Part shown: one piece after another, positions 15,087 to 23,058 of the stretch
Position numbering within the stretch: the stretch's first letter is position 1
Layout of the letters: every line of letters starts with the position of its first letter
DNA from: Flavobacteriales bacterium
GTDB lineage: Bacteria > Bacteroidota > Bacteroidia > Flavobacteriales > TMED113
Assembly (NCBI GenBank): GCA_002718035.1
Contig: PBCX01000005.1
Location: 139,638 to 172,814, forward strand
DNA: 33,177 bases
Direction of reading: 5' to 3'
Position numbers and translations under genes: made by a program
Notes under the pieces: model-generated
Told to the model about the DNA's origin: nothing
Databases searched by the model: none
What the model saw: only the letters and a program-made list of their open reading frames with translations

Positions 15087-16496
15087 ATGACAAGAACAAG
15101 AAAAGAATATGATAGTTTGGGGGTTGTCAATGTTCCAATAAATAAGTTGTGGGGTCCCCAAACAGAAAGATCAAGAAATAATTTTAAGATTGGAAGCGCT
15201 GGTAGTATGCCAATTGAAATCATTCGATCTTTTTCTATATTAAAAAAATCTATAGCTCACGTTAATTGTGATTTGGGTCTTTTATCCAAAAGAAAGAGAG
15301 ATTTAATTTCTAAAGTTTGTGATGAAATTTATGCTGGAGAATTAGATAATCATTTTCCTTTAGTTATTTGGCAAACTGGCTCTGGTACTCAAACTAACAT
15401 GAATCTCAATGAAGTTATAGTTAATAGAGCAAGAAAAATTTCAAATAGCACAATACTTCATCCAAATGATGATGTTAACAAGTCTCAATCATCTAATGAT
15501 ACCTTTCCAACTGCCATGAATATGGCCTCTATTTTTATATTATCTAAAAATACAATACCAGCTTTAAAATTATTTTTAAAATCGTTGAAAAAGAAAAGAG
15601 ATAATTTTGCCAAATTTATTAAGATTGGTAGAACTCATTTCATGGATGCAACACCATTAACAATTGGCCAAGAGTTCTCAGGATACGTTTCGCAAATCCA
15701 AAAAGGTTTGAATAAACTTAATGAAAGTTGCGCCGATTTATCTGAACTAGCAATTGGTGGAACTGCTGTTGGAACAGGTCTTAATACTGTTAATGGTTTT
15801 GATAAAATGGTTGTAAAAAAAATAAATAAATTTTATAAGGATGTAGGGTTTAAAAGTAAATTTATTTGTGCCTTTAATAAGTTTGAGGCTCTTTCTTCTA
15901 ATGAAGGAATTGTTTCATCTCATCATGCCCTAAAACAATTAGCCATTTCAATTAATAAGATAGCTAATGATATAAGAGTTTCATCTTCTGGTCCTAGATC
16001 TGGAATTGGAGAGCTAATTTTACCAGCCAATGAGCCTGGCTCCTCAATTATGCCTGGCAAAGTAAATCCTACACAATGTGAAGCAATTACTATGGTTTGT
16101 TCTCAGGTTATAGGTAATGACTCCGCAATTTCATTTGGTGCTGCTCAGGGCCACTTTCAACTTAATGTATTTAGGCCTATGATTATACATAACTTTATTT
16201 TTTCTGCACGAATTTTGGGTGACTCTTTAACTTCATTTTCAAATAATTGTATAATAGGTATAAAAATTAATAAAAAAGCAGTTAATATTAATTTACATAA
16301 TTCCTTAATGCTAGTAACATCGCTTAATAATCATATTGGATACGATAAAGCTGCTAAAATTGCTAAGTATGCCTATGATAAAGATATTTCATTAAAAGAT
16401 GCGGCGATGGATTTAAATATTTTGAATGAAAATGATTTTGATAAATTTGTTGATCCAAAGAACATGATTGGCCCAAACAAAAAAAGTCTGATTTAA
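15087..16496 (+). CDS. fumC: Class II fumarate hydratase
   Basis: A 469-residue iron-independent fumarase that interconverts fumarate and malate in the TCA cycle. It shows the substrate-binding SGSGTQTNMN-like segment (TGSGTQTNMNLNEV), the catalytic-histidine region GRTHFMDATPLTIGQEFSGY, and the fumarase/aspartase signature GSSIMPGKVNPTQCEA around residue 320, which holds the mobile-loop serine. Length matches E. coli FumC (467). It closes the prfB-arsC-fumC run; its stop codon lies in the loop of an intrinsic terminator. Confidence 0.97.
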   Translation: MTRTRKEYDSLGVVNVPINKLWGPQTERSRNNFKIGSAGSMPIEIIRSFSILKKSIAHVNCDLGLLSKRKRDLISKVCDEIYAGELDNHFPLVIWQTGSGTQTNMNLNEVIVNRARKISNSTILHPNDDVNKSQSSNDTFPTAMNMASIFILSKNTIPALKLFLKSLKKKRDNFAKFIKIGRTHFMDATPLTIGQEFSGYVSQIQKGLNKLNESCADLSELAIGGTAVGTGLNTVNGFDKMVVKKINKFYKDVGFKSKFICAFNKFEALSSNEGIVSSHHALKQLAISINKIANDIRVSSSGPRSGIGELILPANEPGSSIMPGKVNPTQCEAITMVCSQVIGNDSAISFGAAQGHFQLNVFRPMIIHNFIFSARILGDSLTSFSNNCIIGIKINKKAVNINLHNSLMLVTSLNNHIGYDKAAKIAKYAYDKDISLKDAAMDLNILNENDFDKFVDPKNMIGPNKKSLI

Positions 16497-16507
16497 CAGA
16501 CTTTTTT
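16481..16507 (+). terminator. Intrinsic terminator overlapping the fumC stop codon
   Basis: AAAAAGTCTG (16481-16490), a six-base loop (16491-16496) and CAGACTTTTTT (16497-16507) form a hairpin of about ten pairs followed by a T tract. The loop contains the fumC TAA. The stem arms extend into A/T pairs, so in principle it could also work for minus-strand transcription, but no minus-strand gene ends here. Confidence 0.85.
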
Positions 16508-16594
16508 GCGATTACCTTATAAGAAATTGGTAATCAATATACCCCAAATATGAAATGCATCACAATTCTAATCATTTTTATTGCTTAATAGTTA

Positions 16595-16602
16595 TAAGTT
16601 TG
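16595..16602 (+). promoter_or_regulatory. Possible -7 box for the TSUP/MBL-rhodanese unit
   Basis: TAAGTTTG matches TANNTTTG and lies 60 bases before the TSUP start codon, in the 155-base gap that follows the fumC terminator. Since that terminator separates the units, a promoter is expected somewhere in this gap. No well-spaced -33 TTG is seen. Confidence 0.4.
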
Positions 16603-16662
16603 TTGTTACTTGTTAACATATAATTGTTAATTGGTATTTGTTTTTAATGCTTAAATAGTTAA

Positions 16663-17433
16663 ATGGAAATTATTATAGGATATATATTTTTTATTTTATC
16701 AGGTTTACTTTTTGGTTTATTTGGAGCAGGTGGTTCATTAGTGACTATCCCTATTTTGATGTTTTTTTTTAGTATTTCTTTTAAAATTTCTACGAGTTAC
16801 TCTTTAATCATTGTATTTTTTACATCCCTTTTTGGTATTTTTTTAACAAAAAATTTTAAAATTCATAAAATTAGATCTGTTTTAATCTTTGCTGTAATTT
16901 CTATTTTAGGAGTCTACTTTTCCAGAAATTATTTATTTGAGTTGATTTCAGAAAAGATTTTATTATTAGTTTTTGTATTTTTTTTATTTTCTTCTGGAAT
17001 AAGTATGTTATTTAACTTTAAGTTTAATAAGTTAAATTTTCTAGTTAAGAGAAGTAAATTAATATCGTGCTTTCCCTTGTTAGCACAAGCATTCTTAGTA
17101 GGTAATTTAACCGGTTTATTGGGAGTTGGAGGTGGTTTTTTAATTGTTCCTGTGTTAATTTTATTTCAAAAATTTAATGTAAAGCAAGCCGCTCATGCTT
17201 CATTAATATTAATTTTTTTAAATTCAACATTAGCCATATTTTCAGATATAAATAACAATGTATTAAAAGTTGATTTTTTATTATTAGCCAGTATTATTTT
17301 TTTATCCTTTATTGGTTTTATTTTAGGTTTAAAAATAAGAGTAAAGTTGAATTTAAAAATAATGCATTCCTTATTTGCATTATTTTTAATAATTATATCT
17401 TTGTTAGTCGGTATTAATATTCAACATTTTTGA
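16663..17433 (+). CDS. TSUP (TauE/SafE) family sulfur-anion exporter
   Basis: A 256-residue protein with about eight hydrophobic segments and the internal duplication of the TSUP family: the Gly-rich motif appears once in each half, as GLLFGLFGAGGSLVTIPIL near the N-terminus and NLTGLLGVGGGFLIVPVLI at about residues 148-166. TSUP proteins move small sulfur anions or organosulfonates such as sulfite, thiosulfate, sulfoacetate or taurine across the inner membrane. The stop codon is followed 2 bases later by the ATG of the MBL-rhodanese gene, so the two are almost certainly co-transcribed. In that context export (or uptake) of sulfite or thiosulfate made from persulfides is the most likely job; substrate and direction are inferred. 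Confidence 0.88.
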   Translation: MEIIIGYIFFILSGLLFGLFGAGGSLVTIPILMFFFSISFKISTSYSLIIVFFTSLFGIFLTKNFKIHKIRSVLIFAVISILGVYFSRNYLFELISEKILLLVFVFFLFSSGISMLFNFKFNKLNFLVKRSKLISCFPLLAQAFLVGNLTGLLGVGGGFLIVPVLILFQKFNVKQAAHASLILIFLNSTLAIFSDINNNVLKVDFLLLASIIFLSFIGFILGLKIRVKLNLKIMHSLFALFLIIISLLVGINIQHF

Positions 17434-17435
17434 TT

Positions 17436-18806
17436 ATGTACGTAAAGCAAATTTATACTAAATGTCTATCTCAAGCATCTTACTATATAGAATCTGGTGG
17501 AGAAGCAGTTGTAATTGATCCATTAAGAGATGTAAATGAATATATAAAAATTGCAGACCATGCTTCAGTAAAAATTAAGTATGTTATAGAAACTCATTTT
17601 CATGCAGATTTTGTAAGTGGTCATTTAACCTTAGCTAAATTAACAGGTGCGAAGATTATTTATGGTCCAAATGCAGATCCGAAATTTGATGCAATTATTG
17701 CTACAGATAATCAGGTTTTTAAATTTGGTAAAGTTACATTAACAACAATTCATACACCTGGTCACACACTTGAAAGCACTTCTTTTTTACTAAAGGACAA
17801 AAATGGTAAAGAGCATTCAATTTTTACTGGTGACACTTTATTTCTTGGCGATGTTGGAATTCCTGATGTTGCGCAAAGATATAAAGGGCTTTCTAAAGAA
17901 GATTTAGCTGGTATACTTTTTGACTCTATAAATAAAAGAATTAAACCTCTGCCAAATGATATTCTAGTTTACCCAGCTCACGGTGCTGGTTCTGCATGTG
18001 GAAAAAAAATGATGAAACAAACAATTGATAATTTAGGAAATCAAAAAGAGGTTAATTATTCTTTAAACAACTCTTGTAATAAGAATGAGTTTGTTAAGTT
18101 ATTAACTGATAATTTACCTGAACCTCCATCTTATTTTCCTTATAATGTAAAATTAAATCAGGAGGGTTATGACGATCTTTCTGAAATCTTAAAAAGATCT
18201 AATAATCCTTTTTCAGTAGAAGATTTTGAAAAAAAAATGAATTTAAACGGTGTTAAGATTTTAGATGTGAGGAGTCATTATGATTTTTGTTTAGGTCATA
18301 TACCAAATTCTATATTTATTGGAATTGATGGAGGTTTTGCTCCTTGGGTTGGTGCGATTTTTTCAGATGTTAATCAACCTATTCTATTAGTTGCAGATGA
18401 ATCAAGAGTAGAAGAAATAATAACAAGATTGTCAAGAATTGGCTTTGATAATGTTTTAGGTTATTTAGAGGGTGGGTTTAAATCTTGGCAACAAAAAAAC
18501 AATTATAATAAGGTGAACTCAATTGATTCAAATCAATTTTATTCTAAGAAGTTTGAGAATTCAAAAATATTAGATGTAAGAAACTCCTCTGAGCTTGAGT
18601 CAATTGGAAAAGTTAGTGGGGCGAAAAATATAAGCTTACAAAATTTATTAAGTCAAATAGATGATTTAGAAGTTAATTCAGAATATTTGGTATTTTGTGC
18701 AGGCGGTTATAGGTCTGTAATTGCCGCATCTATATTACAAGCCAATTCTTTTAAGTATGTATACAACATATTAGGTGGATTTAATAGTATCAAAGGTCAT
18801 TTATAA
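17436..18806 (+). CDS. MBL-fold/rhodanese fusion, CstB-like persulfide dioxygenase-sulfurtransferase
   Basis: A 456-residue protein, starting at the ATG at 17436 (the frame is open to a TTG six bases earlier). The N-terminal metallo-beta-lactamase fold (about 1-230) has THFHADF at 53-59, TPGHT with His110, and FTGDTLF with Asp133: a 2-His-1-Asp set like the mononuclear Fe site of ETHE1-type persulfide dioxygenases. The last position of the HxHxDH motif is Phe, not His. Two rhodanese domains follow: the first (about 255-355) has no Cys in its active loop (VADESRVEE), the second (about 365-456) has the catalytic loop FCAGGYRS with Cys421. This order, MBL-inactive rhodanese-active rhodanese, is that of Staphylococcus CstB. 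Likely role: oxidation of persulfide sulfur to sulfite and thiosulfate in sulfide detoxification, in the cytoplasm. Confidence 0.88.
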   Translation: MYVKQIYTKCLSQASYYIESGGEAVVIDPLRDVNEYIKIADHASVKIKYVIETHFHADFVSGHLTLAKLTGAKIIYGPNADPKFDAIIATDNQVFKFGKVTLTTIHTPGHTLESTSFLLKDKNGKEHSIFTGDTLFLGDVGIPDVAQRYKGLSKEDLAGILFDSINKRIKPLPNDILVYPAHGAGSACGKKMMKQTIDNLGNQKEVNYSLNNSCNKNEFVKLLTDNLPEPPSYFPYNVKLNQEGYDDLSEILKRSNNPFSVEDFEKKMNLNGVKILDVRSHYDFCLGHIPNSIFIGIDGGFAPWVGAIFSDVNQPILLVADESRVEEIITRLSRIGFDNVLGYLEGGFKSWQQKNNYNKVNSIDSNQFYSKKFENSKILDVRNSSELESIGKVSGAKNISLQNLLSQIDDLEVNSEYLVFCAGGYRSVIAASILQANSFKYVYNILGGFNSIKGHL

Positions 18807-21800
18807 ATTGCTTTCTTCTTCAGCAGCTTTCATTTGTTGTTGAATGAAAACTTGGAATACTTCTGGGCAATTTTCTGCTGCTTGATTTAATTCTTTTTCG
18901 CTTTTTAAATTATTAAAAAAATCACTTAAATATTTATCACAATTTATTGTCATTTCAGAAGTTGTGAATTGTTCAATGCATGAACAAAATTCACTTTTAG
19001 ATTCATTGTTGTTTATAGTACTTTTCTTTACTGGATTAATTAAATTAGAAATTCTTTCAAGTTCAATTAAAAGCTTATTAATTTCAGTATAATTATTAGT
19101 ATTTGCTATTTCTGCGTAAGATGTTAAAATAATAAATAAGTTTTGTGTCTCATTTTTATATTTTTTTGTGTGAGCCAATTCTACCAAATTTATCATTTTA
19201 CTAAAGTATTCCTCGTAAATCATATTATTTTCAAAATTGCTTTTAATGATGTTACTTGGTATTTCTTTTCTTAATTGAAATAATGCATTTAGAGATTGGG
19301 CGGCAAGTTTAATTTGATTTTGAATTATCCAATTTTTAACTAATTGATTTTCAGAAAATTGATTGTAATATTTAAGTTCAGACTTATATCGTTCAATTAA
19401 TGTTTCAATTAGCTTATTTAAATTATTGAACTCATTTTCAGAGTCAAAAATTTCATCAGCCCCAATTTTTTTGATTTGGGTCTCTAAAATATAATCAAAA
19501 TAATTTTCAAGAAGAGGCAAGTCGTAAATTTCTAATGGAATTAATTCAGGATTAATTGTGGTCAATGATTTCTCAATTACTTTTCCAGCTTTATCTAAGT
19601 TATTTTCTTGCAATAATTTAGATGTTAATCGGTTAAAAATGTTTTTAAAATTTCTAATCATTCGAGCATTAGTTTCATCTATATAAATGTTATTTTTGTC
19701 TATTCCTCCCCAACTGTATTTATTCATTAAATTATCATATAAAATATTACTGTTTACTCTACCACTTTCATTATTTGAGTTTTTAATAGGGGATAACTGA
19801 TATACCATTCCATCTAATTGAAGGTAGTCATTCAAAAACATAAATGGTTCAGGATTTTGATTAGGATCTCCAATAGTTATTGCAAAATAAATAGGCCTTT
19901 CCCAGTTGTTTTGTTCTAAAAGATCTAAAATCATCAAACTTTTTTTATCAAGTCCCCTAACATTGTTTTTTGAAAAATCAATAAGTAAATTTTCTTCAAT
20001 TAAATTTATTTCGCTATCGCTAACAATATTATTTTCTACAACGATTTTTTTATTAACCGGAAATTTAATTTTTTTCATTGGAAAATATACATGCGCTTTA
20101 TTTTTAGAAACATTTATTTTGGTGTAAGGCTTGTCACTTTTAATCCAATTATTAAAATGAGAAAGTTCAAATATTTTTTCACTTGCATTGATAGAGTCTA
20201 AAAAAGAAGGATTTTTATAATTTTGGTAAGAAACATCTATCATTTCAGCAATTTTTTCGAGAGCTTTAGTCCTATTGCTTTTTGAAATCATTGATGAAAG
20301 ATTATTTAAATAATTTCTGATTTCAAAAGATTGTTGAGGGTTTTTATTTTTTATTGATTCTAAATCAAATTCAAGTTGTTTAATGTTCTTTTCATCATCA
20401 ATTAAAGTTGAGTAGGGGTAAAAATATGCAACGTCTCGCGTACCTTGTTTATACAAGTCTTTTTCCATACTAAATGGAACGGCCTTGCCATCATATGCAT
20501 CCTTTTTCATTTGATCAATATACCAGTCAGTATTTAATAAACTTAAATTTACAATTCTAACATCAGTTCTGTATCCTTCAACCTCTTGCACATACCACAA
20601 AGGAAAAGTATCATTATCTCCCATAGTAAATAAAATTGCGTTAGGTTTACAAGATGATAAATAATTTTTTGCAAAGTCTCTTGCTGTAAATCTGTTAGAC
20701 CTGTCATGATCATCCCAGTTTTGATAAGCCATTAGAGTCGGTATTCCGAGTAATAATATTGAACTAAAGCTCAATATTTTTTTAAGATTCAATTTGACAA
20801 ACTCTATTTTTAAAAAATCATATAAATTATTTTTAATTAATTGCATAAGAGCAAATGTTCCTAGTCCTGTCCAAATTGAAAAAGCAAAAAAGGATCCAAC
20901 GTAAGCATAATCTCTTTCTCTTGGTTGATATGGATGTTGATTTAATTGAATTACAATTGCTATTCCAGTAAAAAAGAATAGTAAAAAAATTGCCCAAAAA
21001 TCTTTTTTTCTTTTTGATATTTGAAATACTAATCCTAATAATCCTAAAAGAAATGGTAACATGTAATATTTATTGTGGCCAGCGTTTTGTTTTAAATGCT
21101 TTGGTAAGTTTTTTTTTGGCCCAAGTCCTAGAATGTAATTATCAATTAAATTAAATCCAGTTATCCAGTTCCCATCCAGTATATTACCGTGACCTTGGGT
21201 GTCATTTTGTTTTCCTGAAAAGTTCCACATAAAATATCTAACGTACATGTGCTTAAACTGGTAATTCCAAAAATATCTTAAATTTTCTGTAAGGGTTGGA
21301 ATTTTGTTATTGCTACTTTGCTTCCCGCTCCAACCTAAATATCCATCATTGGACCTGCCATTAATATGTAATTGAGAGCTACTCCACATTCTAGGAAAAA
21401 AAGATTGGTCTTTTTCTTTATATATAGTTTTCCAATCTTTTCTATTATCAGAAATAATGTATTTATCATTAATTTCAAAAGTTAAATTTTTATCATTTTC
21501 AATATTTAGTAATTCAAGTTTCTTTTTTTCAGCTTTGTCAAATGATGAAAACTCTTCTTTACGAATTAATTTATTCTTTTTATTTTTCCATTTAAAACCA
21601 CCGGATGTATTTTTTAACTCATAACCTTGAACATAAACTGGATTTCCATCAACCATTGTTGAGTCTGTGGAATTAAATGAGTGTCCATAAACAAGAGGGT
21701 GGCTACCATATTGTTCTCTATTTAAATACGCTAATAAACTTACAGCATCTTCAGGGCTATTTTCATCAATTGGTGTATTCGCATTTGATCTTATAATCAG

Positions 21801-22754
21801 AACAAAAAAAGACGAGTAGCCAATTAAAAAAAATAAAAAACTTAGAATAGCTGTATTTAAATTATATAATCTTTTAATGTGAGAATAAATTAAGCTAATT
21901 GCAATTGATAATGTCAAAAATATCAAGAAAAATATTGTTCCTGAATTAAAACTAAAGCCTAACTTATTAACAAAATAAAGTTCTGTTTTACCAAATAAAT
22001 TTACGGTTTGTGGAACAATGATGAAAAATATAAGTCCTAAAAGGGCTATTCCAATTATGTTAATTAAAGTGAATTTAGAAAATTCATGGAGTTTTTTAGA
22101 ATTCCATTTTTTGTATAAATAAATACTTGATATTGCAGGAATAGCAAGTAAATTTAACATGTGAACACCAACTGACAAGCCAATCAAAAAAGAAATTAAC
22201 ACAAGCCACCTATTTGCGTATGGTTTTTCAAATTCGATTTCCCACTTTAAGATGGACCAAAAAACAATTGCTGTAAATAGTGAGGACATAGCATAAACTT
22301 CACCTTCAACAGCAGAGAACCAAAACGAATCAGAAAAAGTATAAATTAAAGCTCCAATAACACCACTAAATAAAATATTAAGTTTTGAAAAATCTGTAAG
22401 TTTTTTTTTGTTTAATTCTGTTAGTTTTTTTGAAAAATTAGTTATAATCCAGAACAAGAACACAATAGTAATAGCGCTACATAATGCAGACATAAAATTT
22501 ATCATCCACGCAACATTTGAAGAGTCTCCAAAGGCCAAATTTGAAAAAAAATTTGCAATAATTACAAAAAAAGGAGCCCCTGGAGGATGTCCAACTTGTA
22601 TTTTATGAGCAGTTGCAATATATTCGCCACAATCCCAAAAACTAGTTGTTGGTTCTAAAGTAAGTGTATACGTAATTAATGCAACAAAAAAAACTAAAAT
22701 AGCACCAATATTATTTTGCGTAGAAAAAGTTAGTGATTTGAACCAATTGATCAT
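18801..22754 (-). CDS. DUF2723-family giant membrane protein (GT-C-like)
   Basis: A 1317-residue protein. The N-terminal DUF2723 domain begins with a membrane helix and the conserved loop EPTTSFWDCGEYIATAHK and VGHPPGAPFF (about residues 33-63); about ten more helices are spread to residue ~690. An extracytoplasmic region (about 690-1310) carries MGDNDTFPLWYVQEVEGYR, a conserved block of the family, then mainly polar helices. The DWDCGEY-type acidic loop after helix 1 resembles GT-C glycosyltransferases that use lipid-linked sugars, so a role in cell-surface or protein glycosylation is plausible but unproven here. The family is characteristic of Bacteroidota. The size is toward the long end of what I know. 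The C-terminus overlaps the convergent MBL-rhodanese gene by 6 bases. Confidence 0.85.
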   Translation of the reverse strand: MINWFKSLTFSTQNNIGAILVFFVALITYTLTLEPTTSFWDCGEYIATAHKIQVGHPPGAPFFVIIANFFSNLAFGDSSNVAWMINFMSALCSAITIVFLFWIITNFSKKLTELNKKKLTDFSKLNILFSGVIGALIYTFSDSFWFSAVEGEVYAMSSLFTAIVFWSILKWEIEFEKPYANRWLVLISFLIGLSVGVHMLNLLAIPAISSIYLYKKWNSKKLHEFSKFTLINIIGIALLGLIFFIIVPQTVNLFGKTELYFVNKLGFSFNSGTIFFLIFLTLSIAISLIYSHIKRLYNLNTAILSFLFFLIGYSSFFVLIIRSNANTPIDENSPEDAVSLLAYLNREQYGSHPLVYGHSFNSTDSTMVDGNPVYVQGYELKNTSGGFKWKNKKNKLIRKEEFSSFDKAEKKKLELLNIENDKNLTFEINDKYIISDNRKDWKTIYKEKDQSFFPRMWSSSQLHINGRSNDGYLGWSGKQSSNNKIPTLTENLRYFWNYQFKHMYVRYFMWNFSGKQNDTQGHGNILDGNWITGFNLIDNYILGLGPKKNLPKHLKQNAGHNKYYMLPFLLGLLGLVFQISKRKKDFWAIFLLFFFTGIAIVIQLNQHPYQPRERDYAYVGSFFAFSIWTGLGTFALMQLIKNNLYDFLKIEFVKLNLKKILSFSSILLLGIPTLMAYQNWDDHDRSNRFTARDFAKNYLSSCKPNAILFTMGDNDTFPLWYVQEVEGYRTDVRIVNLSLLNTDWYIDQMKKDAYDGKAVPFSMEKDLYKQGTRDVAYFYPYSTLIDDEKNIKQLEFDLESIKNKNPQQSFEIRNYLNNLSSMISKSNRTKALEKIAEMIDVSYQNYKNPSFLDSINASEKIFELSHFNNWIKSDKPYTKINVSKNKAHVYFPMKKIKFPVNKKIVVENNIVSDSEINLIEENLLIDFSKNNVRGLDKKSLMILDLLEQNNWERPIYFAITIGDPNQNPEPFMFLNDYLQLDGMVYQLSPIKNSNNESGRVNSNILYDNLMNKYSWGGIDKNNIYIDETNARMIRNFKNIFNRLTSKLLQENNLDKAGKVIEKSLTTINPELIPLEIYDLPLLENYFDYILETQIKKIGADEIFDSENEFNNLNKLIETLIERYKSELKYYNQFSENQLVKNWIIQNQIKLAAQSLNALFQLRKEIPSNIIKSNFENNMIYEEYFSKMINLVELAHTKKYKNETQNLFIILTSYAEIANTNNYTEINKLLIELERISNLINPVKKSTINNNESKSEFCSCIEQFTTSEMTINCDKYLSDFFNNLKSEKELNQAAENCPEVFQVFIQQQMKAAEEESNL

Positions 22755-22823
22755 TTAATGAAAATCTTTTGTCAGGTAAAAATACGTTATTGTATTCTAT
22801 TTTAATTAACTAACGTATAATTT

Positions 22824-22853
22824 TTTGTTTTTATAAAGAATAGTGTAATTTTG
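22824..22853 (+). promoter_or_regulatory. Promoter of tRNA-Gln (TTTG-N18-TAATTTTG)
   Basis: TTTG at 22824-22827 and TAATTTTG at 22846-22853 match both elements of the Bacteroidota housekeeping promoter with an 18-base spacer. The predicted start of transcription, about seven bases past the box, lies just before the tRNA 5' end at 22868, as expected for a short-leader tRNA transcript. Confidence 0.75.
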
Positions 22854-22867
22854 AAGCCAGAAAAAAT

Positions 22868-22940
22868 TGTCCGATGGTGTAACTGGCAACACGTCTGGTT
22901 TTGGTCCAGAAGAGTCTAGGTTCGAGCCCTAGTCGGACAA
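22868..22940 (+). tRNA. tRNA-Gln (anticodon UUG)
   Basis: A full cloverleaf can be drawn: acceptor TGTCCGA (22868-22874) with TCGGACA (22933-22939), D stem GTGT/ACAC, anticodon stem TCTGG/CCAGA around the loop TTTTGGT with anticodon TTG at 22901-22903, a five-base variable loop, and T arm CTAGG-TTCGAGC-CCTAG. All stems pair perfectly. The anticodon UUG reads CAA (and CAG by wobble), hence glutamine. The discriminator base is A and no CCA is encoded, so CCA must be added by nucleotidyltransferase. Confidence 0.97.
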
Positions 22941-22969
22941 CAATCTTATTTAGATAAAAAAAAAAATGA

Positions 22970-22977
22970 TATATTTG
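22970..22977 (+). promoter_or_regulatory. Probable -7 box upstream of the nusA leader
   Basis: TATATTTG matches TANNTTTG and lies between tRNA-Gln and the hairpin at 23006. An 11-A tract (22956-22966) precedes it, which may aid polymerase binding in the manner of an UP-like element. No TTG -33 element is evident. Predicted start near 22984 gives a leader of about 75 bases to the nusA ATG. Confidence 0.5.
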
Positions 22978-23005
22978 CATTGTTTTAATTTATATAAATA
23001 ATATT

Positions 23006-23031
23006 AAGAGGGGCGAGCCCCTCTTTTTTTT
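23006..23031 (+). terminator. Strong terminator-like hairpin in front of nusA
   Basis: AAGAGGGG (23006-23013), loop CGAG, then CCCCTCTT with eight T in a row at 23024-23031. The GC-rich core GAGGGG/CCCCTC is conspicuous in such AT-rich DNA. It can end the tRNA-Gln transcript. Because a promoter-like box lies between the tRNA and this hairpin and none is obvious between it and nusA (23059), it may instead, or also, attenuate nusA-infB transcription. Confidence 0.85.
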
Positions 23032-23058
23032 AAGAACAAATTTAATAAATACTTTAGT

